Shown: positions 17,712 through 27,508, numbered from the stretch's first letter. The stretch: 64,000 bases of DNA from Methanobacteriota archaeon (GCA_023402275.1 JAEXCH010000003.1:1-64000); one strand, 5' to 3'. The notes: a model not told the origin generated them from the sequence alone. Numbers and translations are program-made.

Positions 17712-18614
17712 TCAGAATCTCTCGCCGGTTATTCTCTCGAACATCTCCACATACAGTCTGCTTACCCGATCTATGATATCATCAGGTAAGGCGGGGATAG
17801 CAGGTTCCTCCTTTCCGGCATCGCGTGCCGTCACGAGTTCCTCGTGGTATCCTATCTCCCGGTAATGTTGGCGTACGAACTCCTTTGATAGTTCGACGAT
17901 GTTCCCCTTTGCATATTCTTCCGAATCCCACCATCTGTCCTCATCCAACGTTCCGAATGTATCAAGGACCATGAGCTTTCTTTCTTTGTCGTAGCCGAAC
18001 TCCTTCTTTCCGTCACAATGTATGAGGTTTCGTTTCGAAACCTCCTCACCTATGATATCATCGATCCTGAGAACGGTGTCCAGTATCTCTTGGTACTCTT
18101 CGTCTGTGAGGCCGGCCATCTCCTTCGCCTCCTCTTCCGTCAGATTCATATCGTGCTCTTCCAACTTCGTGGTGGCCTCGAGGAATGGTCTGGGGAGTTT
18201 CTCGCCATACTTCACTGTATGGTCCTTGGGGAAACCAAGCTGTTCAGCGGTTATCTTTCCTGCTTTAACGCGGTCAAGAAGGGACCCCGCGACGTAATGT
18301 CTGCAGATGATCTCCAAAGGTATCAGGTAGTTGGTCGTGGAATTGTCGATCTTGCTGTAATCCCTTATGACATTGACCTTCCTTACTCTCATCCTATCGG
18401 GTGCCGGCTCGTCTATGTAGTGGTTGTATATCCCTTTCTCCGAAAGAAGTTCGAACCAATACTTCGCTGTTCTGCACAGGGTCTCTCCTTTATGCGGTAT
18501 CTGAGATGGGATGATCTTGTCGAAAACAGATATGTTGTCGGTGTATGCGAACTCAAGGGTATCGTCATCCACTTCGTAGACCTCTTTGACCTTTCCGGTC
18601 ATTATGTGCTTCAT
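17712..18614 (-). CDS. purC: Phosphoribosylaminoimidazole-succinocarboxamide synthase
   Basis: SAICAR synthetase joins aspartate to CAIR using ATP in purine synthesis. The 300-residue protein begins with the ATP-loop 'GKVKEVYEVDDDTLEFAYTD', followed by 'ISVFDKIIPSQIPHKGETL', the signature 'YLIPLEIICRHYVAGSLLDR' near residues 96-115, 'RPFLEATTKLEEHD' and the catalytic 'MVLDTFGTLDEDRWW' near residues 216-230. Length exceeds the short bacterial form (about 240) and is in the range of longer forms found in archaea and other lineages. It is a single gene convergent with UPF0179 with no bases between the stops. Confidence 0.95.
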   Translation of the reverse strand: MKHIMTGKVKEVYEVDDDTLEFAYTDNISVFDKIIPSQIPHKGETLCRTAKYWFELLSEKGIYNHYIDEPAPDRMRVRKVNVIRDYSKIDNSTTNYLIPLEIICRHYVAGSLLDRVKAGKITAEQLGFPKDHTVKYGEKLPRPFLEATTKLEEHDMNLTEEEAKEMAGLTDEEYQEILDTVLRIDDIIGEEVSKRNLIHCDGKKEFGYDKERKLMVLDTFGTLDEDRWWDSEEYAKGNIVELSKEFVRQHYREIGYHEELVTARDAGKEEPAIPALPDDIIDRVSRLYVEMFERITGERF

Positions 18615-18644
18615 AAGGGGCCATCGAATGGATGGTATTAAAAA

Positions 18645-19088
18645 TCAGTGAATGGAGATCTCGGAGAGAAGCATTTCGATGGCAGAACGAACAGCTCCTT
18701 TCCTGATATCATCCCTGTTGCCCTCGAATCTGAATTCCTCTGCAATGGTCCTTTCCGGTGTAGATATTCCTATGAATACAAGACCCACCGGTTTTGTTTC
18801 TGTTTCTCCGCCCGGTCCTGCTATGCCGGTTATGGATGCGGATAGATCCGAACCGAAGACATCCTTCACACCTATTGCCATTTCAATTGCGGTCTCCCTG
18901 CTGACCGCACCATGTTCGATGAGTGTTCTTTCCGAAACGTTCAGGATCCTTTCCTTTGATAGGTTGCTGTATGCTACTACTCCTCCAAGGAATACATCCG
19001 ATGATCCCGGCACCGATGTCATCTCAGAACCGAGCATACCTCCTGTACATGATTCCGCGATAGATAATGTGAGGCCCCTTATTCTCAA
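18645..19088 (-). CDS. pncC: Nicotinamide-nucleotide amidohydrolase, CinA C-terminal family
   Basis: A 147-residue stand-alone CinA C-terminal domain, which in characterised members deamidates NMN to NaMN. Signatures are 'LTLSIAESCTGGMLGSEMTS' at the start with the catalytic serine and lysine region 'GGVVAYSNLSKERIL', and 'SITGIAGPGGETETKPVGLV' near residues 84-103. The only conventional start in frame is TTG at 19088, which lacks a good ribosome-binding site. The frame stays open upstream and an in-frame CTG at 19118 is preceded at good spacing by GGGAGGGGA; that start would add ten residues and restore the usual family N-terminus. It follows nadM on the same strand, so both belong to NAD metabolism. 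Confidence 0.88.
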   Translation of the reverse strand: MRIRGLTLSIAESCTGGMLGSEMTSVPGSSDVFLGGVVAYSNLSKERILNVSERTLIEHGAVSRETAIEMAIGVKDVFGSDLSASITGIAGPGGETETKPVGLVFIGISTPERTIAEEFRFEGNRDDIRKGAVRSAIEMLLSEISIH

Positions 19089-19119
19089 CTCATCGTTGAT
19101 ATCGATCGCCGAGAGCAGT

Positions 19120-19650
19120 TCACTCCCCTCCCGATATCTCCCTCAGGCGTCTGACCCCGTCTATCTCGTCTATTATCTCTGCTACTTTTCCGGGGACAAG
19201 CTGACGCCAGTCCTCTCCCTCTATCATCTTCTTCCTGACCACAGTGCCGGAATACATCTCACGATTATAGAGCGGAGGGTCACGGACCTCATAGCCTGCT
19301 TCACTGAAAAGACGTCTCGTCAAAGGATTATTCGTGTAGACCCTTGAGAAGGGAGGCGACATGGAAGCGACCTGCGAGACCCAGAGGGAGTATCTGTTGA
19401 GATCCTCGATAGGAACTATGCAGTAGTTGCTTATTCCCTCATCCTTGAGGACCTCATCCATCATGAGGTATCTCTCACCTGCAGTGAAGGGGTTGTCGCA
19501 TTCATGAGAGTATTGTGCACTGCCGATACCAATGGTCAGATTCTCAGATTCCTCTGCGCATTTACGTATGACCTCCATGTGTCCGTTGTGCAGCGGCTGG
19601 AATCTACCGATCATCAGCGAGTATTCGCTGAAACAGCGTTTGACGACCAT
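19120..19650 (-). CDS. nadM: Nicotinamide-nucleotide adenylyltransferase, archaeal type
   Basis: This enzyme transfers AMP from ATP to NMN to form NAD+. The 176-residue protein has the nucleotidyltransferase core 'LMIGRFQPLHNGHMEVIRKC' (HxGH-type motif HNGH, residues 21-24), 'LTIGIGSAQYSHECDNPFTA' near residues 35-54, and the C-terminal 'SGTVVRKKMIEGEDWRQLVP' that carries the ISSTxxR-like motif, here SGTVVRKKM. Length matches archaeal NadM. It is directly upstream of the pncC/cinA gene, with the stop codon one base before that gene's candidate CTG start. Confidence 0.94.
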   Translation of the reverse strand: MVVKRCFSEYSLMIGRFQPLHNGHMEVIRKCAEESENLTIGIGSAQYSHECDNPFTAGERYLMMDEVLKDEGISNYCIVPIEDLNRYSLWVSQVASMSPPFSRVYTNNPLTRRLFSEAGYEVRDPPLYNREMYSGTVVRKKMIEGEDWRQLVPGKVAEIIDEIDGVRRLREISGGE

Positions 19651-19723
19651 GATACCCTATTCACATCATGGATAAAATATTCTTTCCGAAGAAAAGATAA
19701 AAAAAGGTTGGTTTTTAAGTTGT

Positions 19724-21820
19724 TTACAAGGGACAAGGTGTGTTGTCCTTTGTGTTCTTCTTGTCGGTGATGGTGGCCGTATCCTCGGTCTCATCCAGTA
19801 CCATTTCGAGCTCGGAAGGAGGGTCTGCCTTCTTCTCTTCCTGCTTCTCCACATGGACATGCTCCGGAGGAGCGTCTATGTGGTGGGCAGAGGATTCGCC
19901 GTTCTCCGTCAATGGGAGCAGTTTATCCATCAGTGCCTTCTTCTTCGGTCCATCGACGAACGCGAATTCGATCACGTCACGGAAGTTCTCAACTGTGTAG
20001 ATGTCCATGTCCTTGTAGAACTTGTTCAGGATCATCACGTCGTTGGTGTTGGCCGCAGGTATGAGGGCTATCTTCACCCCTGCTGCCGCTGCCGCTTCCA
20101 ATTTGGCCGTGACCGCACCTACGGGGAGCACTTTTCCTCTCACGCTAAGGCTGCCTGTCATTGCCAAATCCTGTCTGATCGGTATGCCTTCCATTGCCGA
20201 TAGGATCACGGTAGCCATCGTTATAGATGCGCTGTCACCTTCCACTCCGTCGTATGTTCCGATGTATTGGAGGTGTATGTCGTAATCAGCCATCGACTTC
20301 GAGGTATAGTTCTTGATGACAGCGGATATATTGTCCACCGCTTCCTTGGCTATATCTCCGAGACGGCCTGTAGCTATCAGTCTGCCTGCCTTCTTCACCT
20401 GAGGAGGAGCGACCTCTGCCACTATCGGAAGTACTATTCCTGAGTATTCTGCCATTCCTGAGTCACCGCCGAGTGCGGCAAGACCGTTTATCATACCGAC
20501 CGCTTCACCGTCGGTGTTGAACATGGAGTACTTCTTACTGTTCTCTATGTGGCGGTCAGCTATCTGCTGCTCAAGGCTGCGTGCTGTTGCCTTTGCTGTA
20601 AGGACATCATCTGCAGTGACGATGTTCGCACCCTTCTCGACAGCAACATCGCCTGATACACGGACAAGACCTCCGAGCTCTCTCATCCTGAGTGTGAGCT
20701 CGCCCTTCCTTCCTGCACGGCGTTGCGCTTCCTTGATTATCTCTCCTACGGCATACTTATCGAAGTGAGGGATCTTCTCGTCCTTTATCACTTCCTGCGC
20801 GACGAATCTTGCTATGTCGTAACGGTTCTCATTGGTGTCGGGCATAGTGCTGCGCATGTACACCTCGTAACCGTATCCCCTTATCCTCGATCTGAGTGCG
20901 GGGTGCATTCCCTGCATAGCATCCAGATTCCCTGCGCACACCAATATGAAGTCACATGGTACAGGTTCGGATTTGACCAACGCACCGGATGATCTCTCGG
21001 ATTGTCCGGTTATCGACATCTTCTTCTCCTGCATTGCGGTAAGAAGAGCCTGCTGGGACTCCATCCTGAGCATGTTTATCTCATCTATGTATAGGACGCC
21101 CTTGTTCGCTTTGTGTATCGCACCGGATTCCAATCTGTCGTGTGACGGGGTCTCAAGACCTCCGCTCTGGAATGGATCGTGCCTTACATCTCCGAGCAGT
21201 GAACCTGCGTGTGTTCCGGTAGCGTCTATGAAAGGCGGCATATCATTGGGTTCATGACCTACCAACACCTTCGGTACGATCATCACTTCCTGTCTTTGTC
21301 CGCCGGGCCTCATGAACATCATTATTATGAATATGGCCATGACCGCGATCAGCAGTATGGTCCAGTTGTTGAACATGATCATTCCGAGGAATCCCATTAG
21401 GATGATGCCTACGCATGCGTAGATGTAGAATGTGCTTTTCTGGTTCTTCATCGCCGCTGCTTGTTGTTTCTGTTCTGCGACAACCGCTTTACCCCTTCCC
21501 GCCGGGAAGGTGCGTACACGCGGTTCGTTGACATCTTCCGGATTATGATATGAGACTATGTCCTGAAGATCCTCCTTCGGAAGATATTCAACCATGGAGT
21601 TGGCCAGCATGGACTTACCAGTTCCTGGCTCTCCTATTAGCATGACATGCCTTTTTTGGAAAGCAGCCTTCTTCATCACTTCCACGGCCTTATCCTGTCC
21701 TATGACACGATCCGACATCTTATCTGGGATCTCAATGTCCATGGTAGTACGGAAAGTCTGCTGCTCTATCCAATCCTCGAGAGGTACTAGCGTCTGTTTC
21801 TTATTGACAACTACTTCCAT
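19724..21820 (-). CDS. lonB: Archaeal membrane Lon protease
   Basis: An ATP-dependent membrane protease for quality control. Order of elements in 698 residues: Walker A 'LIGEPGTGKSMLANSM' near residue 57; an insertion with two transmembrane helices between about residues 125 and 170 ('IYACVGIILMGFLGMIMF', 'ILLIAVMAIFIIMMFM'); Walker B 'GVLYIDEINML' near residue 245; AAA+ sensor regions; and the C-terminal Ser-Lys protease with Ser near 527 in 'EGDSASITMATVI' and Lys near 571 in 'GAVTAKLEAAAAAG'. The membrane insertion between the Walker motifs defines LonB. A charged tail of about 60 residues follows the protease domain. The start ATG is preceded by a GAGGGGA site. Confidence 0.96.
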   Translation of the reverse strand: MEVVVNKKQTLVPLEDWIEQQTFRTTMDIEIPDKMSDRVIGQDKAVEVMKKAAFQKRHVMLIGEPGTGKSMLANSMVEYLPKEDLQDIVSYHNPEDVNEPRVRTFPAGRGKAVVAEQKQQAAAMKNQKSTFYIYACVGIILMGFLGMIMFNNWTILLIAVMAIFIIMMFMRPGGQRQEVMIVPKVLVGHEPNDMPPFIDATGTHAGSLLGDVRHDPFQSGGLETPSHDRLESGAIHKANKGVLYIDEINMLRMESQQALLTAMQEKKMSITGQSERSSGALVKSEPVPCDFILVCAGNLDAMQGMHPALRSRIRGYGYEVYMRSTMPDTNENRYDIARFVAQEVIKDEKIPHFDKYAVGEIIKEAQRRAGRKGELTLRMRELGGLVRVSGDVAVEKGANIVTADDVLTAKATARSLEQQIADRHIENSKKYSMFNTDGEAVGMINGLAALGGDSGMAEYSGIVLPIVAEVAPPQVKKAGRLIATGRLGDIAKEAVDNISAVIKNYTSKSMADYDIHLQYIGTYDGVEGDSASITMATVILSAMEGIPIRQDLAMTGSLSVRGKVLPVGAVTAKLEAAAAAGVKIALIPAANTNDVMILNKFYKDMDIYTVENFRDVIEFAFVDGPKKKALMDKLLPLTENGESSAHHIDAPPEHVHVEKQEEKKADPPSELEMVLDETEDTATITDKKNTKDNTPCPL

Positions 21821-21885
21821 TCATTCCCCTCTTGCAACTAAACATTAGTTTGTACTTGTATATAATATTTTACTATCTAATAGTA

Positions 21886-22944
21886 TTATTTCGATCCTCT
21901 TGCGAATCTTATCAAAGCTATGATCAATATAGCTGCTATGACAGCTGCCAGTATCCATGCGTAATTGCTGTAGTCGCGTGGGCTGGGGTCATATTTTGTC
22001 TTATTGACAGGCGGGCTGTCAAAGGTGTATGGGGTAATCCCATTCTCAAGGAACACTCCCTGCTGATGGGTCGCGAAGAATGTGTCCGATCCCAATAGGA
22101 AGTAGGAGTTGCTGGTGTTATCGTTCCATGTGACATCCATGGCATACCAGTTGCCATTGTCCATCTTAACATAGTTCCATGCGTGGCCTATTATGTTGGG
22201 TAATGCGGTACCCAGAACGACGACGCAGTCTATTCCCTCTTTCTCGCATAACAGTAGGAATGCCTTGGAATAACCGTCACATACTGCATAGTGATCGGGA
22301 TCGACCAATGCTCCGTACGCATCATGGGCGAATCTGCTCTCTTCCGAGGTACCCATGTTGGGATCGTATGTGACAAGACCGGTTATGTAATTGTTGATGT
22401 CCATCACTTTGTCTCTGACAGATGTGCTCTCGGTCTTGAAATCATCAACTGCCTTCTTCAGATCATCCAGCAATGGCTGTATGCCATCGAATTCTCCTGT
22501 TTCGGGATTATTGGGATAATATCCGAGTTTTACTGTAAGCTCTATGCTTGTCAGGAAGACGGTATTACCGGAGGTCTGGATATCTATGCTCTTATCCACT
22601 ATGCTTGGCATCCAACCCCAATATGACATCGGCGAGGAAAGTCTGAGAGCGAAATATGCATCATTGACCATCACGTTCACCGTATCTCGCAGATACTTCT
22701 CTGCGATGGCGACATCATCCGAACTGAACATGAGTGTGACAGGAAGATCGACGCTCAAAGCGTGGGTCTCAGCGTCCGCTTCCTTCATTGCATCATAGAC
22801 GGCCTTCCCGTTCTCATCAAGTTGATCGTAATACGAAATGAAGCCATCACCCTCAACATCAGAGGACGCAGCTATTCCGATGATCGGAAAAGCGAATATT
22901 GCAACAACAAACAAAGCTGTGATTATACCAGAGGTTCTGTTCAT
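21886..22944 (-). CDS. Membrane-anchored extracellular transglutaminase-like protein
   Basis: A predicted extracytoplasmic enzyme of the transglutaminase/protease-like superfamily. The chosen start is the ATG at 22944 (MNRTSGIITALFVV), with GGAGGA nine bases upstream and a TATA-like CTTTAAATA at 22973-22981. Longer in-frame starts reach 23010. A signal segment covers about residues 7-27. The papain-like triad can be read as Cys in 'HYAVCDGYSKAF', His in 'IIGHAWNYVKMD' and Asp in 'WYAMDVTWND'. A C-terminal membrane helix ('YAWILAAVIAAILIIALIRF') ends in a basic tail. The catalytic domain lies at about residues 190-300 of 352. The substrate is unknown; protein crosslinking or proteolysis at the cell surface is possible. 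It is divergent from hel308, with about 95 bases between the starts. Confidence 0.82.
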   Translation of the reverse strand: MNRTSGIITALFVVAIFAFPIIGIAASSDVEGDGFISYYDQLDENGKAVYDAMKEADAETHALSVDLPVTLMFSSDDVAIAEKYLRDTVNVMVNDAYFALRLSSPMSYWGWMPSIVDKSIDIQTSGNTVFLTSIELTVKLGYYPNNPETGEFDGIQPLLDDLKKAVDDFKTESTSVRDKVMDINNYITGLVTYDPNMGTSEESRFAHDAYGALVDPDHYAVCDGYSKAFLLLCEKEGIDCVVVLGTALPNIIGHAWNYVKMDNGNWYAMDVTWNDNTSNSYFLLGSDTFFATHQQGVFLENGITPYTFDSPPVNKTKYDPSPRDYSNYAWILAAVIAAILIIALIRFARGSK

Positions 22945-23039
22945 CTCGATCGTTTCCTCCATGCTCGTTCTGTATTTAAAGTACTTTGTGTCAACGTCCA
23001 ACGAATGCATAAATAAACCAAGACCATTGGAGAGTTGAA

Positions 23040-25289
23040 ATGAGAGTCGCAGATCTTGATATCGATCCGAAGGTGAAGGATGTACTGGAGGAGAATGGAT
23101 TCAAAGAACTCCATCCGCCTCAGGCAGAGGCATTGCCAATAGCACTCTCGGGAAAGAATCTCATAGCAGCGATACCAACTGCCAGCGGTAAATCCCTTAT
23201 CGGATTCATTCCTGCGATAAACACCGTCCTTAGGAAAGGAGGAAAGGTGTTGTATATCGTACCGCTCAAAGCTCTGGCTTCGGAGAAGAAGGATGACCTT
23301 GAGAAGTTCTCATCGCTCGGGATAAACGTGATGATGAGCTCAGGGGATCTGGACTCCGATGATGGAAAATTGGCTGATGCAGACATAATCGTGGCGACTT
23401 CAGAGAAAGCGGACTCGATGATGAGACACGGGAGCAAATGGATCGATGGCGTGAAACTTGTTATCGCTGATGAGATACATTTGATCCATGATCCCGGAAG
23501 AGGTCCCACACTTGAGATAATACTGACCAAACTTATGCGAAGGAACAAGGATGTTCAGATAATAGCATTGTCAGCAACGATATCCAATGCAGAGGATCTA
23601 GCATTGTGGTTGAATGCGGAACTTGTGACCAGCGACTGGAGGCCGATCCCGCTCAAGGAAGGCGTATATTACAACGGAGAGATAAGTTTCGATGACTGTT
23701 CCTCTATAGAGGTGCCTCTCAGCAAGGATAACATCTGGGATATGATCCAGCAGGTCATAAATGACGGAGGACAGTGTATGATATTCGTCAATACCAGAAG
23801 GTCCACTGAATCCCTTGCGGTGAAATACTCTGATAAGATGAAACAACTTGCAGGAAGGGAGTTGTCCGAAAAGGAAATGGAGATCCTGGAGGGAGACGCG
23901 GAATCAACATCTGTCGGAAAGAAGCTCTCCGCATGTGTGAGATGCGGAATGGCATTCCACAATGCAGGTCTCACATACAAGCAGAGGAAGTATGTTGAGG
24001 ACAATTTCCGCAACGGGAACATAAAATGTATCGTTGCAACACCCACTCTAGCGGCAGGTATAAATCTTCCTGCCAGAAGGGTCATCGTAAGGGATACTCA
24101 TAGATTCGAATCCAACGCAGGTAACGTTGCGATATCCGTAATGGAAGTGAAACAGATGTGCGGAAGGGCCGGAAGACCCGGATACGATCCTTACGGGGAA
24201 GCGGTACTTGTTGCTAAGAATTACAACGACTACGAGCATCTGATGGAAGACTATGTGATGCATGATACCGAGAGATTGACATCAAAACTCGGCAATGAGA
24301 TGATACTAAGGAGTCACATACTCGGTCTGATAGCCACAGGTGATGCTGATACCGAGGAAGGCATCGTAGGATTCATGCATGATACGTTCTTCGGGAACAC
24401 GTCGCAGATGTATGGCATCGAGAGCGTTGTAGAGAATGTTGTGGACTTCCTGGAAAGGGAGGAGATGGTGAAACGAGAGGGAGAATTCCTTCGTATACTG
24501 CCATTCGGCAAGAGGATATCCGATCTCTACATAGATCCGAAATCCGCTGTCATCCTTAGGGATGCGGTAAGGAAGATAGATGATGATACAGAGGATCTTA
24601 TGATACTTCATGCGGCCGCATCCACTCCTGACGTCATGGGATTGTATCCTAAAAAAGCAGATTTCAATAGACTGTCCCAGATAGAGATCGATTATGAGGA
24701 CGAGTTCATAGTGGAACCCGTTGATGAGGATGATGATTTCATGTTCGAAGGATTCATGAGCGACCTGAAGGTAGCTGTTCTCCTGAACGATTGGATAGAT
24801 GAGGTATCCGAAGAGGAGATAACGTTATCGATGGGAGTAGGCCCCGGAGACATAAGATCAAGAGTTGATATGACCGACTGGCTCCTTTATTCCATGAATG
24901 AGGTAGCTTACATATTCAAACCTGAAGCAACCAAGAAGATCAAGCCCCTTCTGACACGTGTTAGATACGGAGTTAAGGAGGAACTGTTGGGATTGGTATC
25001 ATTCAGAGGTGTCGGGAGAGCAAGGGCCAGAGTACTCTTCGATCATGGGATAAAGAACAGAAGTGATGTGATAGCCGTTGATGTGGGGCAGTTATCGAAC
25101 ATGCCGAAGATCGGACCTGCACTTGCCAAAAGCATGAAGAAACAGGCCGGGGGAACCACTGAAGCATACGTCATTCCGCCAATGAGCGAGGAAGAGGAAT
25201 ACATGCTGGATAAGATGGCCGAGGAATATTCAGGAGAAAAGATAGGTCAGACGGATATCCAGAAGCAATCCCGGATATCCGATTTCTGA
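23040..25289 (+). CDS. hel308: Hel308 / Ski2-like DNA helicase
   Basis: A 749-residue superfamily 2 helicase that unwinds lagging strands at stalled or broken forks in archaea. Motifs in order: Q-motif-like 'LHPPQAEALPIAL' near residue 24, motif I 'AIPTASGKSLIGF' near 41, motif II 'VIADEIHLIHDPGRG' (DEIH) near 142, motif III 'IIALSATISNAEDLA' near 178, motif IV-V 'CIVATPTLAAGINLPAR' near 331, motif VI 'QMCGRAGRPGYDPYG' near 371. The C-terminal part carries the ratchet and helix-hairpin-helix domains ('SFRGVGRARARVLFDHGI', 'SNMPKIGPALAKSMKK'). Last residues DF end at a TGA that abuts the thrC stop in TGATCA. SD-like GGAGAG precedes the ATG. Confidence 0.96.
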   Translation: MRVADLDIDPKVKDVLEENGFKELHPPQAEALPIALSGKNLIAAIPTASGKSLIGFIPAINTVLRKGGKVLYIVPLKALASEKKDDLEKFSSLGINVMMSSGDLDSDDGKLADADIIVATSEKADSMMRHGSKWIDGVKLVIADEIHLIHDPGRGPTLEIILTKLMRRNKDVQIIALSATISNAEDLALWLNAELVTSDWRPIPLKEGVYYNGEISFDDCSSIEVPLSKDNIWDMIQQVINDGGQCMIFVNTRRSTESLAVKYSDKMKQLAGRELSEKEMEILEGDAESTSVGKKLSACVRCGMAFHNAGLTYKQRKYVEDNFRNGNIKCIVATPTLAAGINLPARRVIVRDTHRFESNAGNVAISVMEVKQMCGRAGRPGYDPYGEAVLVAKNYNDYEHLMEDYVMHDTERLTSKLGNEMILRSHILGLIATGDADTEEGIVGFMHDTFFGNTSQMYGIESVVENVVDFLEREEMVKREGEFLRILPFGKRISDLYIDPKSAVILRDAVRKIDDDTEDLMILHAAASTPDVMGLYPKKADFNRLSQIEIDYEDEFIVEPVDEDDDFMFEGFMSDLKVAVLLNDWIDEVSEEEITLSMGVGPGDIRSRVDMTDWLLYSMNEVAYIFKPEATKKIKPLLTRVRYGVKEELLGLVSFRGVGRARARVLFDHGIKNRSDVIAVDVGQLSNMPKIGPALAKSMKKQAGGTTEAYVIPPMSEEEEYMLDKMAEEYSGEKIGQTDIQKQSRISDF

Positions 25290-26507
25290 TCACTGGGAAA
25301 GTATCCTCTCCACGTCCTCTATTGAGTTCTTACACTCAATGGGTGAAGGGGAGTTCTTTATTATCGTGTCGGGGTCCTTAAGTCCGTTGCCTGTGCATAT
25401 GCACACGACCTTCTCGCTCTTGTCGATTATTCCCATGCCGATAAGTTTCTTCAGACCGGCTATGGAAGCAGCTGACGCAGGCTCGACGCATACGCCCTCC
25501 CTCTTTCCGAGGAGCTGCTGAGCCGCGATTATCTCCTCATCGGTGACGGTGGTGGAGTATCCTCCAGTGTCGTATATTGCGTGAAGGGCCTTCCTTCCGC
25601 TGACCGGGTTGCCGATGCGTATGGCGGTGGCAACGGTCTCTGGGTTCTCCTCAGGTATAAAATCCTTCTTCTTGGCAGCGAATGCCTTTGCCACCGGAGC
25701 CGAACCAGATGCCTGTATGCCTGTCAGCATGGGCACCTTATCGATCCAACCGACCTCTTTCAGCTCCTGTATCGCTTTGTAAACAGCCCAGATGTTCGCC
25801 GCATTACCGACAGGCAGTATGATCCTGTCAGGGATATCATACTCAAGCTGATCCATTATCTCGAACAGCACCGATTTCTGACCTTCGGGTCTGTATGGAT
25901 TGATCGAATTCAGCAGATATAGCTTTCTTGCATCGGCCATCTTCCTTGCAAGGTCAAGTGCATCATCGAAGTTCCCATCGATGGAAAGTACCTTTGCTCC
26001 GTAGAATAGGGCCTGAGCCAATTTTCCCGCTGCGACCTTTCCGGAAGGGAGGAACACAGCACATTTCATGTCGGCCTTTGCTGCATACGCTGCAAGGGAT
26101 GCCGAGGTATTGCCTGTAGAGGCGCATCCGACAACGGTCGCACCGAGCTCTTTAGCATGGGACACACCCATGGTCATCCCCCTGTCCTTGAATGAACCGG
26201 TGGGATTCAGGCCTTCGAATTTAACATGGAGTTGTGAGACACCCATATCCTCAGCGAGTCTGTCCGTTTTGTATAATGGGGTCCCTCCCTCCTGTATCGA
26301 TACCTTGTGTGCCGGATCCACAGGCATGAAGGGATAATATCTCCAAACACCTATCTGTTCCTTCCTTAGGTCCTGCGGTCTCATCTCCTTCACAGGTTCC
26401 AGATCCATCTTCACAGTCAGAAGACCTCCGCATTTAGGACAAACATTAACGTAAGGGTCCTCTACATCCGCACCGCAATCCCAGCATATGACCTTATGAT
26501 TCGCCAT
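25290..26507 (-). CDS. thrC: Threonine synthase
   Basis: A PLP enzyme converting O-phosphohomoserine to threonine. The 405-residue protein opens with a zinc-ribbon-like segment 'ICWDCGADVEDPYVNVCPKC' and the PLP lysine lies in 'GLNPTGSFKDRGMTMGV' near residue 106. Cofactor phosphate-binding 'CASTGNTSASLAAYAA' follows. The segment 'LPVGNAANIWAVYKAI' and a C-terminal GVCVEPASAAS are typical of the compact archaeal/cyanobacterial class. The ATG at 26507 is chosen; an upstream in-frame start at 26531 lies inside the thrB gene. It follows thrB directly, forming thrB-thrC. Its stop abuts the hel308 stop. Confidence 0.94.
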   Translation of the reverse strand: MANHKVICWDCGADVEDPYVNVCPKCGGLLTVKMDLEPVKEMRPQDLRKEQIGVWRYYPFMPVDPAHKVSIQEGGTPLYKTDRLAEDMGVSQLHVKFEGLNPTGSFKDRGMTMGVSHAKELGATVVGCASTGNTSASLAAYAAKADMKCAVFLPSGKVAAGKLAQALFYGAKVLSIDGNFDDALDLARKMADARKLYLLNSINPYRPEGQKSVLFEIMDQLEYDIPDRIILPVGNAANIWAVYKAIQELKEVGWIDKVPMLTGIQASGSAPVAKAFAAKKKDFIPEENPETVATAIRIGNPVSGRKALHAIYDTGGYSTTVTDEEIIAAQQLLGKREGVCVEPASAASIAGLKKLIGMGIIDKSEKVVCICTGNGLKDPDTIIKNSPSPIECKNSIEDVERILSQ

Positions 26508-26508
26508 T

Positions 26509-27441
26509 TCAAATCCTCTTGCAACCGACACCGCAGGTGGTCACCCATGTGTCGCATTTAATGTTATTTCTATTGTAAACCTGTTTGATACTGTCGGCAA
26601 TGGCATCGCCTTTGCCTGTGTTGATATCATAGAATGACATCACACAAGGTCCGGATCCTCCCAGGAAGGATACGAATGCCCCATTCTCGACCGCAGCCTT
26701 CTCCGCATCCTTGAGACATGGGACCAATTTTGTCCTCGCGGGCTCGAATACGTTGTCCCTGATGGACCTGCTCATTAGTCCCAGATCCCCTGCCATCATT
26801 GCATATACAAGCGAGGAGGAATGACCTACATGGAACACCAGGTCCTTTATGGGGACATCCTTCGGCAGTACCTTTCTTGAATCGACCGTTGCGACCATGA
26901 CATCAGGCAAGGCAACAACTATCCCAAGATCCTTTGGCGGATCTATCTTTATGATTTCCAATGGATCATATGATCTTATTATCACGAATCCGCCCATGAT
27001 ACATGGGGCGACATTGTCCGCGTGTATCCCTCCGGATATCACTTCCTCGGCACGGGCGGCACACATTATCATATCTGTTTGTGACAGTTTCTCTCCGCAG
27101 AGTAGGTTGGCCAGATATGCACCCCCTGCTGCGCTGGCACCAGATGAACCCATGCCGCTGCATGGTCTGATGCCCTTCTTTATCTTGATCTCCAGACCGA
27201 AATCGGCATTGCACATCCTCAGCACTTCCTCTGCTGCGATGCTGACGGTATTGACCTTCGGGTCCTTGGGTATCTTCTCGGCACCGGGTCCTGTTATCTC
27301 CGTTATCCTCAGGCCCGAATCTATCTTTCTGCCTTCGATGATATCACACGGTTCGTTCATTGCAAGACCGAATGTGTCGAACCCCGGACCTATGTTCGAG
27401 GTCGTTGCCGGAGCCGCTATCCTTACCCATTCATCAGACAT
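26509..27441 (-). CDS. thrB: Homoserine kinase
   Basis: A GHMP-family kinase that phosphorylates homoserine with ATP, giving the substrate of threonine synthase. The 310-residue protein has the N-terminal 'APATTSNIGPGFDTFGLAMN' substrate region near residues 10-29, the GHMP ATP-binding motif 'IRPCSGMGSSGASAAGGAYL' near residues 92-111, and the C-terminal 'VSFLGGSGPCVMSFYD' near residue 258. The gene directly precedes thrC with one base between the thrB stop and the thrC ATG. It is divergent from cgi121. Confidence 0.95.
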   Translation of the reverse strand: MSDEWVRIAAPATTSNIGPGFDTFGLAMNEPCDIIEGRKIDSGLRITEITGPGAEKIPKDPKVNTVSIAAEEVLRMCNADFGLEIKIKKGIRPCSGMGSSGASAAGGAYLANLLCGEKLSQTDMIMCAARAEEVISGGIHADNVAPCIMGGFVIIRSYDPLEIIKIDPPKDLGIVVALPDVMVATVDSRKVLPKDVPIKDLVFHVGHSSSLVYAMMAGDLGLMSRSIRDNVFEPARTKLVPCLKDAEKAAVENGAFVSFLGGSGPCVMSFYDINTGKGDAIADSIKQVYNRNNIKCDTWVTTCGVGCKRI

Positions 27442-27508
27442 GATATGCTATCCCGTTTGCCTGTACCGCTATTCATTTGATAAAGTTTTGTTAAAGGTCC
27501 TGAGGTCA

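Noticed and set aside
26849..27508. N-terminal extension of the Cgi121 frame by 220 codons
   Set aside because: It runs antisense through thrB, whose GHMP kinase motifs are unambiguous.
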